Shown in pieces: positions 18,246 to 27,674 of a stretch of DNA of 64,000 nt. How positions within the stretch are numbered: position 1 is the stretch's first letter; every line of letters begins with the position of its first letter. The stretch is taken from NCBI GenBank assembly GCA_011526105.1, contig WYAZ01000183.1, forward strand, positions 1 to 64,000, in the 5' to 3' direction. The translations under genes were made by a program, and so were the position numbers. The notes under the pieces were generated by a model. It was given only the letters and a program-made list of their open reading frames with translations. It made no database searches and was not told where the DNA came from. This DNA comes from Deltaproteobacteria bacterium. Lineage in GTDB: Bacteria > Myxococcota > Kuafuiibacteriia > Kuafuiibacteriales > Kuafuiibacteriaceae.

Positions 18246-19478
18246 TCACTGGCAGTAGACGAGTTGGTAGCTAAACGCACCCGCCACTACGTCGGCCACG
18301 AGCTCTCCCGGCGACAAGGGCGCGCCGCCGGGGACGGCCTCACACACCAAGGAAGGGCGGGTGACCGTCCCGGTCCATAGCCCAGGCCGCACGTTGAAAA
18401 TGAAGGCCAGGCCGCCGGTTTCGGTCTCGTCGAGGGCGGTCAGGATCTCGTCCACATTGCCATAACGGACCTGGGTTGTCGTGCTGGTCGGGGTCACCTG
18501 CACGCCGTCTTGACCGTGGATCGCGATGTCGAACGGAGCTCGCAGGGCCAGGATCGCCACGTGCCCGCGGTCGGGGAGCAGACTCACCCCCGCATCGACG
18601 AGCACTCGCCCGAGCTTCCGCGCGGTCGGGAGCACGAGGCCGAGCTCGTCGATGGAGCGACCGCAAAGCGGGAAGCTGAACACGGTGGGGAAGAGCGCGG
18701 AGTCCTCGACGAGGATGGAGATCCGATCGCCCACCGCCGGTACCTGATCAAAACGAAACCGGTCGCGAGCGTCGGCGGTGGTGCTCGCGTCTGTACCCAA
18801 GAGACTCACGCTCGCGCCCGCTACCGGAAAGGGATTCAGGAATCCGGTTGTGGCCCTCGCGTCCCCGAGAACGGTGACCGAGGCTGGCATCCCAGCCTCC
18901 GACTTCTCGAAGCGAGCTTCCGAAAACGGACACGCCTGATCGAGCAGCGGATCTGGAACCCCAGCTACGTGCTGGTCCACGAAGGCGAGCACGTAGCTGC
19001 GATAGATCTCCTCCACGCGGCCGACGGCGAGCGTGCCAAAACTATATAGGGAGAGGTCCACACCGGGAAGGAGCACTTCGAGCATGCCGGCTCTTCCGCT
19101 CAAGGCGAGGTGTCCGCTTTCGAAGATGCGCGCGGAGTACGCCGCGCCTCCCAGCTGCCGGTGAATGGAGTCCCAGCGCGGGTCGGGGCGATCGCTGTGG
19201 ATCATCATCAGCGGAACGTCCGTTCGCTCGAGCACCGGGCCGAAGTTCCAGCCATCGATGTTGATGCCCGCTCGGCAGCGGGCATCTCGCGTGCAGACCT
19301 GAAACGCAGTGGCACCACCAAAGGAGAATCCCAGGACGCCGATTCGATCGGTGTCGAGTCGACCGCTTGCTGCGACCCTTTGGGCGCTGCGGGCCGTCGT
19401 TTCACGATGCCCTCGGTCCGAGGCCCTGCGTGAGCACCCCCGTGCTGTGCTAGCTTGCTCCAGTGCCTCTATCGGCAA
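18246..19478 (-). pseudogene. 5'-truncated PAF-acetylhydrolase/dienelactone-hydrolase-like esterase
   Basis: The frame carries GRLDTDRIGVLGFSFGGATAF, a nucleophile elbow (GFSFG) typical of PAF-acetylhydrolase-like esterases, an acid/histidine region (SDRPDPRW, FESGHLALSG) and a C-terminal extra domain with PFPVAGASVSLLGTD. In this family about 150-200 residues normally precede the nucleophile; here only about 50 do, and the first 25-30 are Arg-rich and unlike the family. The only available initiator is a TTG at 19478, inside the divergent methyltransferase gene. The 5' part, including strands before the nucleophile and the signal peptide, seems to have been lost in a rearrangement near 19400-19460. 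It may still be translated as a fragment. Confidence 0.65.
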
Positions 19479-20143
19479 CCCGGAACGTCATCGCGAAGTA
19501 CAGCGCGGTCGAAGCGTGGGATTATGACGGATTCGTCGGCGGTTCCGCAGGGCGACAGATGTTGCCAGTGCTCAACAGCGCGCTGCTCTCGGGCCTGCCC
19601 CCTGACGCCTCCGTGCTCGATGTCGGCTGCGGCGGCGGTCACCTTCTCCTCCAGAGCGCAGAGGCGCACCCGAGCATGAGACTCACCGGTGTCGACCTCG
19701 ACCGGTCGCAGGTCGCGCGCGCGAAATCGCGCAGCCAGCACCTGAAGCGTCGGCTCGATGTGGCGGTGGCCTCGGCGCTCGAACTGCCCTACGAGGAGGC
19801 GGTCTTCTATGCGGTGGTGAGCATCGCTTCCATCAAACACTGGCCCGACCCAGCGGGCGGGATGCGAGAGATCCTCCGAGTTCTCAGGCCCGGCGGTCGG
19901 CTCTACGTCGTCGAGGTGTTCGCCGAGTGCACGATCGAGGATGTGAGCGCGTTTCTCTCGACGCTCCCCGTCCCCAGGTGGCTGCAGCCGGTCGTCGCGC
20001 CTCAGATGAGGAAACTACTGCAGACGGGATGGACGTTCCAAGCGGCCGAGGCGCTCGCGCGAGAACTCGGCATTGTTGATGCCACGGTCGAGCGTCCCGA
20101 GGGTCCGCCTGCGATTGCCCTCAGCGGCGCGAAGCCTCGCTGA
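19463..20143 (+). CDS. SAM-dependent class I methyltransferase
   Basis: A 226-residue methyltransferase from a GTG start. Motif I is SVLDVGCGGGHLLL (about residues 51-64) with the acidic loop LTGVDLDRSQV about 20 residues later. The post-motif region ALELPYEEAVFYAVVSIASIKHW and the MREILRVLRPGGRLYVVEVF segment are typical of the Methyltransf_11/UbiE-like group. The substrate is unknown. Its GTG start lies beside the truncated end of the divergent esterase, suggesting it was brought next to that gene by a rearrangement. Confidence 0.88.
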   Translation: MPLSATRNVIAKYSAVEAWDYDGFVGGSAGRQMLPVLNSALLSGLPPDASVLDVGCGGGHLLLQSAEAHPSMRLTGVDLDRSQVARAKSRSQHLKRRLDVAVASALELPYEEAVFYAVVSIASIKHWPDPAGGMREILRVLRPGGRLYVVEVFAECTIEDVSAFLSTLPVPRWLQPVVAPQMRKLLQTGWTFQAAEALARELGIVDATVERPEGPPAIALSGAKPR

Positions 20144-20164
20144 GCCGACCCGCGCAAGCGTCCG

Positions 20165-20527
20165 TCACTCGTCCCGGTGCACGGTCTCTGGATCGAATGC
20201 GGGCAGACAGACTGCGATGTACTCGGCGCCTTCGGGGCCCGGGGTGCTGTAGCGCACCCACTCGCCAGGCGCGCAGACCACACCTTCGCCGGCTTGGATC
20301 TCGAGGGCGCCGTCTTTGTGCTCGACGCGCAAGATCCCGCGCAGGACAACGCTGTACTCGGTGAACTCGGGCGTTTGTCCGGGCTCGGCCCATCCGCTCG
20401 GCGAGCGCATGTGCGCGATGCTCAGGCCCGCCTCCTTGGTGTTCGCACGACCGACGAACTCCTCGATGACTTTTGGCTTGGTGCCCTCGGCCTCGACCCG
20501 GGTCGGCGCAGGAATCTTCTTCGGCAT
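20165..20527 (-). CDS. Cupin-domain protein
   Basis: A 120-residue single-domain cupin. The first cupin motif is degenerate (SPSGWAEPGQTPEFTEYSVVLRGILRV, with Glu where a metal-binding His often stands) and the second is GEGVVCAPGEWVRYSTPGPEGAEYIAVCLPAF. It could bind a metal and a small molecule, but the function is not predictable. It ends 21 bp from the convergent methyltransferase and lies downstream of the GH1 gene on the minus strand, with which it may be co-transcribed after the start at 20527. Confidence 0.82.
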   Translation of the reverse strand: MPKKIPAPTRVEAEGTKPKVIEEFVGRANTKEAGLSIAHMRSPSGWAEPGQTPEFTEYSVVLRGILRVEHKDGALEIQAGEGVVCAPGEWVRYSTPGPEGAEYIAVCLPAFDPETVHRDE

Positions 20528-20546
20528 CCGGCGCAGTCTGCCAGGC

Positions 20547-22085
20547 TCAGGGGGTCAGGTCGAGGGCCGCCGGCACGGGGAATCGGTCCGCGAGATCGGA
20601 GGGTAGCCCGCGCTCCTCCACCACGCGCTGGTAGGAGGCTTGGACCGGGCGCGCGGTCCGGGTCTTCGTGCGGTCATCTGGGTCGACGCGAAAGAGCCCA
20701 AACCGAAGTCCCATCCCGTGGTTCCATTCGTAGTTGTCCATGAGCGACCACCAGTAGAAGCCGCGCAGATCGAGGTCGAGAGTGCGCTGGGCGGCGAGCA
20801 GCCACGACATGTGCTCGGCCAGGAAGCGCTCCTGCCGGTCTTCTGGTCCATCGAAGGTCCCATTCTCGGTGATGATGATCGGCAGTCCGGGGTAGTTTTG
20901 GCTCGCGAACGCCAGCGCGTCGAACAGGCCTCTTGGGTCCGTCCGCTCGCCGCTGGTGTCGATCATGAACGGATCAAAGGTGAGCAGCGGCGAGAAGTCG
21001 GGCAGCACACTCGACTCCTCTCCTTTGACCGTCACCGAAAAATAGTAGTTTAGGCCGAGGAAGTCCGCGCGATCCGCGAGGTGTTCTCGTCGCGCTCCCT
21101 GGCCGTCCAGAGCTTCGTCGAGAACCCCGAGCAACACCGCATTCAAGAACAGTTCGTTGTAGACGTAGAACAGGTTCTTCGCCGCGATGCGGTCGATCGG
21201 GTTGCTTGGGTCGAGCGGACGAAAAGGCGCGATGGGATAGACGATGCCCACGAACGCGGCCTTTCCATCGCCGTCTGCATCCACGGTATCCGCTGCTCGT
21301 ACCTCGTCGACCATTCTTGCGTGGGCCTCGATGAGGTTCGAGAGCACCATTTTGGCCTCGCGGGTTCGTAACGTCTGCGCGGGCGGATTTGTTCGATCGC
21401 GCGAAGGCAGGAGATAGCCGGGGATCAAGACCGCGAGCGGTTCATTCAAGGTGGCCCAGGTGTCCACGGAGGCGCCGAACTCACGGGCCACAAAGCCCGC
21501 GTACTTCGCGATCTCCTCGACGATGTTCGGCTCGAGCCAGCCGCGGGGCGAACACCGGTCGAGACTGCGGTTGCACCCCACGGCGTCGTGCATCCAGACC
21601 GGGAGGGTGTAGTGGTTCAGCGTCACCAGAGGCGTGATGCCTCGAGCTTCGAGCGCAGCGAAGAGGCGCCGGTAGTAGTCGAGCCCCTCGGGCGAGGCGA
21701 TCGCGCGCAGCGCTTCGTGGTCCGAGGTCCCCACCGTGCTCTCGGGGAACACACGTGACCATTCGATGCTCATTCGGAAGCCGGTCAGGCCCATGGCCTT
21801 CACCCGATCGAGGTCCTCTTCGTAGAGCTCGTAGAACCCGGGTCCGCTCTCCGGAGGGTCACCGGCGAGGAAGTTGCCGCTGCGGGCCAGCGTGACGGTC
21901 GAGGTGATGAAGGCGTACCAGTCGCTGCGGGTGTCTGCGCACGGCGGCGTCCCGAGTTTGGGGCAGCCCATTTCGACTTGAAAGCCAGCGGTGGAGGTCC
22001 CAAACACGAACCCCTCCGGGAGTTCGCCCGAGTCACGGCAGGCCGAGGCGAGGCCGAGAAGGCAAAGCCATGGGACGGAGCGCAT
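20547..22085 (-). CDS. Glycoside hydrolase family 1 lipoprotein (beta-glycosidase)
   Basis: A 512-residue GH1 enzyme expected to hydrolyse beta-linked glycosides with retention. The ATG at 22085 was chosen because it begins a signal sequence with lipobox LASAC (Cys16), so the enzyme is probably anchored in the envelope; most bacterial GH1 enzymes are cytoplasmic, so this is unusual. The N-terminal family motif FVFGTSTAGFQVEMG is present. The acid/base Glu215 is in ATLNEP and the nucleophile Glu407 is in IIITENG. The aglycone-side segment FYWWSLMDNYEWNHGMGLRFGLFRVD is intact. Overall length and motif spacing look like a functional enzyme. Confidence 0.93.
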   Translation of the reverse strand: MRSVPWLCLLGLASACRDSGELPEGFVFGTSTAGFQVEMGCPKLGTPPCADTRSDWYAFITSTVTLARSGNFLAGDPPESGPGFYELYEEDLDRVKAMGLTGFRMSIEWSRVFPESTVGTSDHEALRAIASPEGLDYYRRLFAALEARGITPLVTLNHYTLPVWMHDAVGCNRSLDRCSPRGWLEPNIVEEIAKYAGFVAREFGASVDTWATLNEPLAVLIPGYLLPSRDRTNPPAQTLRTREAKMVLSNLIEAHARMVDEVRAADTVDADGDGKAAFVGIVYPIAPFRPLDPSNPIDRIAAKNLFYVYNELFLNAVLLGVLDEALDGQGARREHLADRADFLGLNYYFSVTVKGEESSVLPDFSPLLTFDPFMIDTSGERTDPRGLFDALAFASQNYPGLPIIITENGTFDGPEDRQERFLAEHMSWLLAAQRTLDLDLRGFYWWSLMDNYEWNHGMGLRFGLFRVDPDDRTKTRTARPVQASYQRVVEERGLPSDLADRFPVPAALDLTP

Positions 22086-22124
22086 GGTGCTCCAATGCCC
22101 CAATCTTCGGACCATGGCCAGAGC

Positions 22125-22156
22125 CCTGTGGCGCTGTGGCGCTGTGGCCGTTGTGG
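22125..22156. repeat. Short tandem 8-bp repeat between divergent genes
   Basis: Two perfect copies of GCTGTGGC (22133-22140 and 22141-22148) are flanked by partial copies on each side. They occupy the 83-bp space between the divergent GH1 lipoprotein and FHA protein genes, where both promoters should lie. Length change by slippage here could alter promoter spacing. Confidence 0.55.
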
Positions 22157-22168
22157 TAGGCTCCCGAG

Positions 22169-24097
22169 GTGGCCTCCAAGCGCGATCGAGAGCGTTCCGT
22201 AGGGCGCAGGGCGGGTCGAAACACCACCGCCGCCGAGCGTGCATTCAAGGGCGGCGAAGGCGGTCCCGAGCCCGGCGAGGAGATGGAACCAGACGCCACC
22301 GGGATGGCCGCCATCGAAGAGGAGGGCTACTTTCAGCCCACCGCGATGTTCGATCGCGGGGAGTTTCTCGGTGAACTCGCGGAGCTCGACGGGGTACCGG
22401 CCACTCGCGCGGCGGTGCACGCGGAGCCGGCGCCTCCTGCGGGCTGCAAGCTCATCGCGGTTGCGGGGCCGGACCTTGGGACCGAGTGGGCCTTCAAGAA
22501 GGCCGAGATCCACATCGGACGAGGCTCCGAGAACGACCTCGACTTTTCCGACATCGGCGTCTCGCGGCATCACGCGCGCATCAGCCTCGATGGCCTTCAC
22601 TACGTCTACACTGACTTAGGGAGCAACAACGGCTCCTTCGTGAACGGGGAGAAGGTCGAGAGCGTGCAGCTGGTCTCCGGCGACGAACTCCTCGTCGGTG
22701 CACGGACGCTTCGCTTCGTCGAGTTGAACGAATCGCCTCACACCGCGGCGGCGTTCCCCATTCGCGAGCCCCCTTCGGAGCCGGTCCAGGGGCGGCTCTC
22801 CGAGATCGTTCCCAGTGCGGCCGGGGCCGACGAGCCTTCCATCGGCGAGCATGAAGTGCCGATGCCCAACGAGCCTCGTCCCAGCGACGGCCCCGAAGCT
22901 GTGGCACCGCCGCCCGCAGAGAAGAAGGCCGGTTTTGGCAAACTCATGGGGGTCACGCTTGGCGGTTTGGCGCTCGTCGCGGGGCTTGGCTTCATGACCT
23001 ATCGACTCGCCATGGTGTTCCTGGAAGAGAGCGCGGCCGACCGCGCGGCGCGGGCGAAGGTGGAGTTCCTTCAAGGCATCGAGCTCGTGCGGCAGCGGCG
23101 CTTCGGGGACGCGAGCGTGCTCTTTGCCGACGTCTTGGTGCTCCGCCCGGAGTACATACGGGCGAAGGAGTATCTCGCACACTGCACGCAGGAGATCGAG
23201 CGCTTCCGTGTCCTCGAAGACGCCAAGCAACTCGCGGCGGCCGACAAGTACGCGGAGGCTGTGCTCAAGGTCGCGAGCATCACCGAAGAGAGCGCCTACT
23301 TCACCGATGCGAGCCAGCTTCGGCAGACCTGGGCGCGGGTGCTCGGAAAGGTGAAGGTGGATGAGGCGCGCGAGCTCTTTGGGGCCGGCGATCTCGAGGG
23401 GGCGCTTCAGCTGCTGCTCGAGGTTCGGGCCGAGGTCCCCGAGCTCTCTGCCGCCCGGGCGCTCATCGAGGAGATCGAGGCGATTCGTAATCCCCCACCT
23501 TCCCCCAAGGCGCCTAAGCGGCCCACCCCCTTCACCGTTCCGGACCTCATGGCGCGGGCGGTGGCGCTCTACGAAGAGGACCGCGTAGCGGCGGCCATCG
23601 ACGCCGCGGAGGCGGCGGGTGGTTCAGACGCAGCGTCTCACATGGAGCGCATGCGCGAGGTCCGCGATGGTGTCTCGGCGCTCGAACTCGCGCACAAGCG
23701 CAAGGCCGCGCAAGACGTTCTGAGCCTCGCGCCTCGGCTGCTCGAGGTCGACCGGAGCATCGCGGGCGGGGAAGGTCGCGTGAGGCAGCGGATTCGAGGC
23801 TACTATGCGGACGCGCTCTACTTGAAGGGGCTCGAGGCGCAGCAAGGCGGAGACGACACCAAGGCCTATCGTTTCTTGGCCGAGGCCCTCAAGGTCGACG
23901 CGGGCCATCGTCTCGCCAAGACGCGCATGGTGGAGCTCACCCGGCGAGGCCGGGAGCTGTACTACCAAGGCCACGCCACCAAGGAAACCGATCCCTCGGC
24001 CACGCGCGCTCTCTATCAGCGGCTCGTCGAGATCACCCCTAAGGACGATCAGTTCCATCGATGGGCCGCGAAGTGGTTGGCCGAGAACCCTGGTTGA
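22169..24097 (+). CDS. FHA-domain membrane protein with C-terminal TPR-like repeats
   Basis: A 642-residue protein beginning at GTG. Residues about 93-185 are a forkhead-associated phosphothreonine-binding domain: IHIGRGSENDLDF, VSRHHARIS and LGSNNGSFVNGEKV are the conserved loops. A Pro-rich linker leads to one membrane helix (about 259-280, GVTLGGLALVAGLGFMTYRL). The remaining 360 residues are helical, TPR-like repeats. The layout puts FHA on one side of the inner membrane and the TPR array on the other, suggesting it links Ser/Thr kinase signalling to envelope assembly. The large kinase gene at 27675-31772 is a nearby candidate partner, by proximity only. Confidence 0.88.
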   Translation: MASKRDRERSVGRRAGRNTTAAERAFKGGEGGPEPGEEMEPDATGMAAIEEEGYFQPTAMFDRGEFLGELAELDGVPATRAAVHAEPAPPAGCKLIAVAGPDLGTEWAFKKAEIHIGRGSENDLDFSDIGVSRHHARISLDGLHYVYTDLGSNNGSFVNGEKVESVQLVSGDELLVGARTLRFVELNESPHTAAAFPIREPPSEPVQGRLSEIVPSAAGADEPSIGEHEVPMPNEPRPSDGPEAVAPPPAEKKAGFGKLMGVTLGGLALVAGLGFMTYRLAMVFLEESAADRAARAKVEFLQGIELVRQRRFGDASVLFADVLVLRPEYIRAKEYLAHCTQEIERFRVLEDAKQLAAADKYAEAVLKVASITEESAYFTDASQLRQTWARVLGKVKVDEARELFGAGDLEGALQLLLEVRAEVPELSAARALIEEIEAIRNPPPSPKAPKRPTPFTVPDLMARAVALYEEDRVAAAIDAAEAAGGSDAASHMERMREVRDGVSALELAHKRKAAQDVLSLAPRLLEVDRSIAGGEGRVRQRIRGYYADALYLKGLEAQQGGDDTKAYRFLAEALKVDAGHRLAKTRMVELTRRGRELYYQGHATKETDPSATRALYQRLVEITPKDDQFHRWAAKWLAENPG

Positions 24098-24165
24098 CGC
24101 GCGGGATTCGATCCACGACTCAACGAGCCTTCGTCTCGCCGCCGCGGGCGTGCTAGCGCTCGGGG

Positions 24166-26865
24166 GTGCGTCTCCTCCCGGACACCGTCCTCGAAGCGGA
24201 GCGGCTCGGCACCGACCCGGCGATTGGTCTTCGGGGGCCGCAGGTGGCACAGAACCGCCTCCGCTACGGCGAGAATCGACTCCCTCCGATTCGCGGCCGC
24301 TCCTTCTTGTCCATGGTCCTCGCCGCCTTGGGCGACAAGACGATCCTCGTGCTCATCGGGGCGGCCACGGTGGCGCTTTTTGTCGAGTGGGGCATGGGTC
24401 AGATCGATCCCGGTCACGCGCCCCACTACATCGATGGCGTCGCAATCTGGATCGCGGTCTTGATAGCGACCCTCGTCTCCGCTGGGAACGAGGCGCGAGC
24501 CGCCAAGGAGTTCGCCTCCCTCGCTCGGCAGCGAGATGACATCCCGGTCAAGGTTCGGCGCAGTGACGAGGTGAGCAAAGTTCCGGTGGCGGAGCTGGTG
24601 GTTGGAGATCTGGTGCTCCTCGAAGCTGGAGATCGAGTGCCGGGGGATGGTCTGGTCCTTTCCTCCGTAGACCTCGAGCTCGATCAATCGATGCTCACCG
24701 GCGAGTCCGAGCCGGTGGAGAAGGGGGCAGAAGATCCCGAGCTCAAGGCGGGGTCCGTCGTGACCGCGGGCACCGGAAGCTTCCTCGTCACCGCGGTCGG
24801 CCAAGGCTCGGAGCTCGGCAAGCTGCACGAGAAGCTCGCTGCGCCCGAAGAGGGCGAGACCCCGCTTCAGGAGCGGTTGTCGAAGCTTGCGGACCGCATC
24901 GGTCTGTTCGGCCTTGGGGCGGCCATCCTGACCTTCGGCGCGCTGGCGATCTCGGGCTTTGCTCGAGGTGAGCTCGCGAACGCGGCCGCGCTCGAGGTGG
25001 CCCGCGAGCTCCTTCAGTACCTCATCGTTGCCGTCACCATCATCGTGGTAGCGGTCCCCGAAGGCTTGCCCGTCGCGGTGACGATCAGCCTCGCGTACAG
25101 CGTGCGCAAGATGGCGCGTGATCGAAGTCTGGTCCGCCACCTCCAGAGCTGCGAGACCATGGGCGCGGCGACGGTCATCTGCTCCGACAAGACCGGCACT
25201 CTCACCGAGAACCGCATGACCGTGACGCGGTGCTTGCTCGACGGCGCGGAGTGCGATTTGAGGGAGCTCCCAGCCGCGGTCCGGGAGGCCATCTCTCGAG
25301 TCGCGTCGATCAACTCCACGGCATTCCTCGAACGCGGCCCGGCGGGTGAGGTTCGTTTCGTGGGTAGTCCCACCGAAGGCGCACTTCTTCAATGGGTCGA
25401 GGAGGCCGGGGGCCCGTGGAAGAAGCTTCGGCGCGAGGCGGAGCTCGTTCATCAGTTCGGCTTCAGCAGCGCGCGCAAGCGTATGTCGTCCATCATGCGC
25501 ACCGAAGAGGGGCTGCTCCTCTTGGTGAAGGGGGCGCCCGAAGGGCTCCTCGGGCAGTGCACGAGTGTGATGACCACCTCGGGGTCCAGGCCTCTTTTGG
25601 ACGCCGATCGGCAGCGGCTCGAGGGGCAACTCATCGAGCTCTCGAGGTCGGGCCGGCGGACGCTGGCGCTCGCGGAGCGCCGGCTTCGGGCGGACGAATC
25701 CGAACGTGAAGCGGAGGCGCTGGAGAAAGACCTGACGCTTCTGTGTTTCGTCGGCATTCACGACCCGGTCCGGCGTGAGGTCAAGGCGGCGGTGCAGGCC
25801 GCGCGCGGGGCGGGGGTCGACGTCAAGATGGTCACCGGCGATAACCGCCACATCGCGGAGTCGATCGCGGCGGAGCTCGAGCTCCTGGGCCCAAATGACC
25901 TCGTGCTGGACGGGGCCGAGTTTCGCTCTCGGACGGACGAGGAACTGCGGCTCTTGCTACCGCGTCTGCGTGTGCTCGCTCGGTCGGTGCCCACCGACAA
26001 GCACCGTTTGGTCGAGCTGCTGCAGGCGGCGGGGGAGGTTGTGGCAGTTACCGGCGACGGCACCAACGACGCGCCCGCGCTCAAGAAGGCGGACGTGGGT
26101 TTTGCAATGGGCCTCTCGGGCACGGAGGTCGCCAAGGAGGCCTCCGACATCATCATCCTCGATGACAACTTCGCCACGATCGTGAAGGCGATCTCCTGGG
26201 GGCGGGCGATCTTCGAGAACATCCGAAAGTTTCTGCAGTTCCAGCTGACGGTGAACGTGGCGGCGCTCTTCACCGCCTTCTTGGCTGCGGTGTTTGGCTT
26301 TGGGATCCCACTGAATAGTGTGCAGCTCCTGTGGGTGAACCTGATCATGGACACGCTCGCCGCGCTGGCCCTCGCGGTCGAGCCTCCGAGCCGACGCCTC
26401 CTCGAGCAGCCTCCGCACGGTCGAACGGCGCCGCTCATCACCAAGCCGATGTGGATCAGCATCTTCGCCACCGGAGGCTACATGGTGCTCGTACTCCTCG
26501 GCGTCATGTGGACGGACTGGGTGGTTCCTTTTGACGTGAGCAAGCCCGAACGGATGACCTTCGTGTTCAACGCCTTCGTGATGATGCAGCTCGCGAACGA
26601 ACTGAACGCGCGCTCCACCCGCTTCGACCGCGGGGTGCTTCAGGGCCTGCCCGAGAGCACGATGTTCATCGCGGTCATGCTCACGACCTTCGGGCTTCAG
26701 GTCCTGATCATCCAGTGGGGCGGAGACTTCTTCCGCACCGTCCCGCTCAGCGTGGACCTATGGGTTCGGTCCGTCCTGATCGGAGCGACGGTCTTGGTCT
26801 TTGGAGCCGTGCTCCGCGCGGCAGGGCGGGTGTTCGCGCCGCAACCGGCGCTGGTGCTCAGGTGA
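24166..26865 (+). CDS. P-type calcium-translocating ATPase (P2 type)
   Basis: An 899-residue P-type ATPase predicted to pump Ca2+ out of the cytoplasm. From the GTG start: actuator motif TGES at 178-181, phosphorylation site DKTGTLT at 341-347, VPEGLPVAV in transmembrane helix 4 (Ca2+-binding region), MVTGDN near 560, and TGDGTNDAPALKKADVGFAMG near 630. NLIMDTLAALALAVEPP in helix 6 contains the Asn and Asp that coordinate Ca2+ in P2A/P2B pumps. No C-terminal calmodulin-type extension is seen. The 3' end overlaps the convergent amidotransferase gene by 8 bp. Confidence 0.95.
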   Translation: MRLLPDTVLEAERLGTDPAIGLRGPQVAQNRLRYGENRLPPIRGRSFLSMVLAALGDKTILVLIGAATVALFVEWGMGQIDPGHAPHYIDGVAIWIAVLIATLVSAGNEARAAKEFASLARQRDDIPVKVRRSDEVSKVPVAELVVGDLVLLEAGDRVPGDGLVLSSVDLELDQSMLTGESEPVEKGAEDPELKAGSVVTAGTGSFLVTAVGQGSELGKLHEKLAAPEEGETPLQERLSKLADRIGLFGLGAAILTFGALAISGFARGELANAAALEVARELLQYLIVAVTIIVVAVPEGLPVAVTISLAYSVRKMARDRSLVRHLQSCETMGAATVICSDKTGTLTENRMTVTRCLLDGAECDLRELPAAVREAISRVASINSTAFLERGPAGEVRFVGSPTEGALLQWVEEAGGPWKKLRREAELVHQFGFSSARKRMSSIMRTEEGLLLLVKGAPEGLLGQCTSVMTTSGSRPLLDADRQRLEGQLIELSRSGRRTLALAERRLRADESEREAEALEKDLTLLCFVGIHDPVRREVKAAVQAARGAGVDVKMVTGDNRHIAESIAAELELLGPNDLVLDGAEFRSRTDEELRLLLPRLRVLARSVPTDKHRLVELLQAAGEVVAVTGDGTNDAPALKKADVGFAMGLSGTEVAKEASDIIILDDNFATIVKAISWGRAIFENIRKFLQFQLTVNVAALFTAFLAAVFGFGIPLNSVQLLWVNLIMDTLAALALAVEPPSRRLLEQPPHGRTAPLITKPMWISIFATGGYMVLVLLGVMWTDWVVPFDVSKPERMTFVFNAFVMMQLANELNARSTRFDRGVLQGLPESTMFIAVMLTTFGLQVLIIQWGGDFFRTVPLSVDLWVRSVLIGATVLVFGAVLRAAGRVFAPQPALVLR

Positions 26866-27601
26866 AGATGGTGAGGGAGTTTGGCTCGAGCGGGGACCAA
26901 GAACCGGAGAAGGTGGGCTCACTGGCCACCACGCGGCCGCGTTCGGGCACGGGATCCGGGCTCTCGGCGACGATGGTGTAGAGCGACGGGGGGCTTCCGT
27001 GCGTGGAGGTGCGGAGCGTGACCAAGGAGCGCCCATCCGAGACGATGACCGCCATGTTCGCGAGCACTCCGCGCTGATTCGCGATCTTGGTGACGCGTTC
27101 CACCAGTTGTTCGAGCGCGTCCGCCATGGCGTCACCGCCTTCGCGCTCGGCCAGCGCATCGAGCCAGCTCACGAACAGGAGCTCCCCTTCGCTGTTGCCG
27201 GAGAGGAGGGTGTGGCTCGAGTCGCGCAAGGCCTCTCGCATGGGTCGCTCGAAGGACTCCTTGAAGCGGTGAAGCTCGCCGGTGGCGTGAAACAAAAACG
27301 GTCCGTGACGGAACGGCTGCAGGCCCATGAGGTCGGCGCGCTCGCCGGGCCGAAGGTGCCGGAGACCGGCGATGGCGCAACGCGTGTGGGTTCGGCGGGC
27401 CAGGGCGAGCAGCTCCGGCTCCGCCCACGGAGGAAGCCGGCTCGTGAGCCGGAGCGGGCTCGGCTCATCATCGTCTGGGTACCAGCCCAGGCCGAAGCCG
27501 TCGGGAGACTCCATGGCCTGCCGGATGAGCGGGTAGGTGCCGTCTTCGAGCAGTGAAGCCATGGGGGCTCTGGGTCCCAGATACGCGGCGACGCGAGACA
27601 T
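26858..27601 (-). CDS. EgtC-like class II glutamine amidotransferase, catalytic Cys missing
   Basis: A 247-residue protein of the Ntn-type class II amidotransferase family related to EgtC. The fold markers are clear: RVAAYLGPRAP at the N-terminus, SPDGFGLGWYPDD, PPWAEPELLALARR, and LQPFRHGPFLFHATGEL where the family has HPFxxGxxxFxHNG. The residue after Met1, normally the nucleophile Cys, is Ser (codon TCT at 27596-27598 on the plus strand as AGA). The Asn of the HNG oxyanion motif also appears to be Thr, and HVR is not recognisable. It is therefore probably not a glutaminase; Ser could serve as an alternative Ntn nucleophile, or the protein may be a binding domain. Confidence 0.85.
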   Translation of the reverse strand: MSRVAAYLGPRAPMASLLEDGTYPLIRQAMESPDGFGLGWYPDDDEPSPLRLTSRLPPWAEPELLALARRTHTRCAIAGLRHLRPGERADLMGLQPFRHGPFLFHATGELHRFKESFERPMREALRDSSHTLLSGNSEGELLFVSWLDALAEREGGDAMADALEQLVERVTKIANQRGVLANMAVIVSDGRSLVTLRTSTHGSPPSLYTIVAESPDPVPERGRVVASEPTFSGSWSPLEPNSLTIFT

Positions 27602-27674
27602 GGAAGTCTCCTACCGGATGCCGTTCTCGAAAGCGAGACCAGGTCGGCCTGTTCCCCGATGGGTCCGGGTTTTT

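Noticed and set aside
24049-25851. 600-codon minus-strand frame opposite the calcium ATPase.
   Set aside because: The opposite strand carries all P-type ATPase motifs; this frame shows none.
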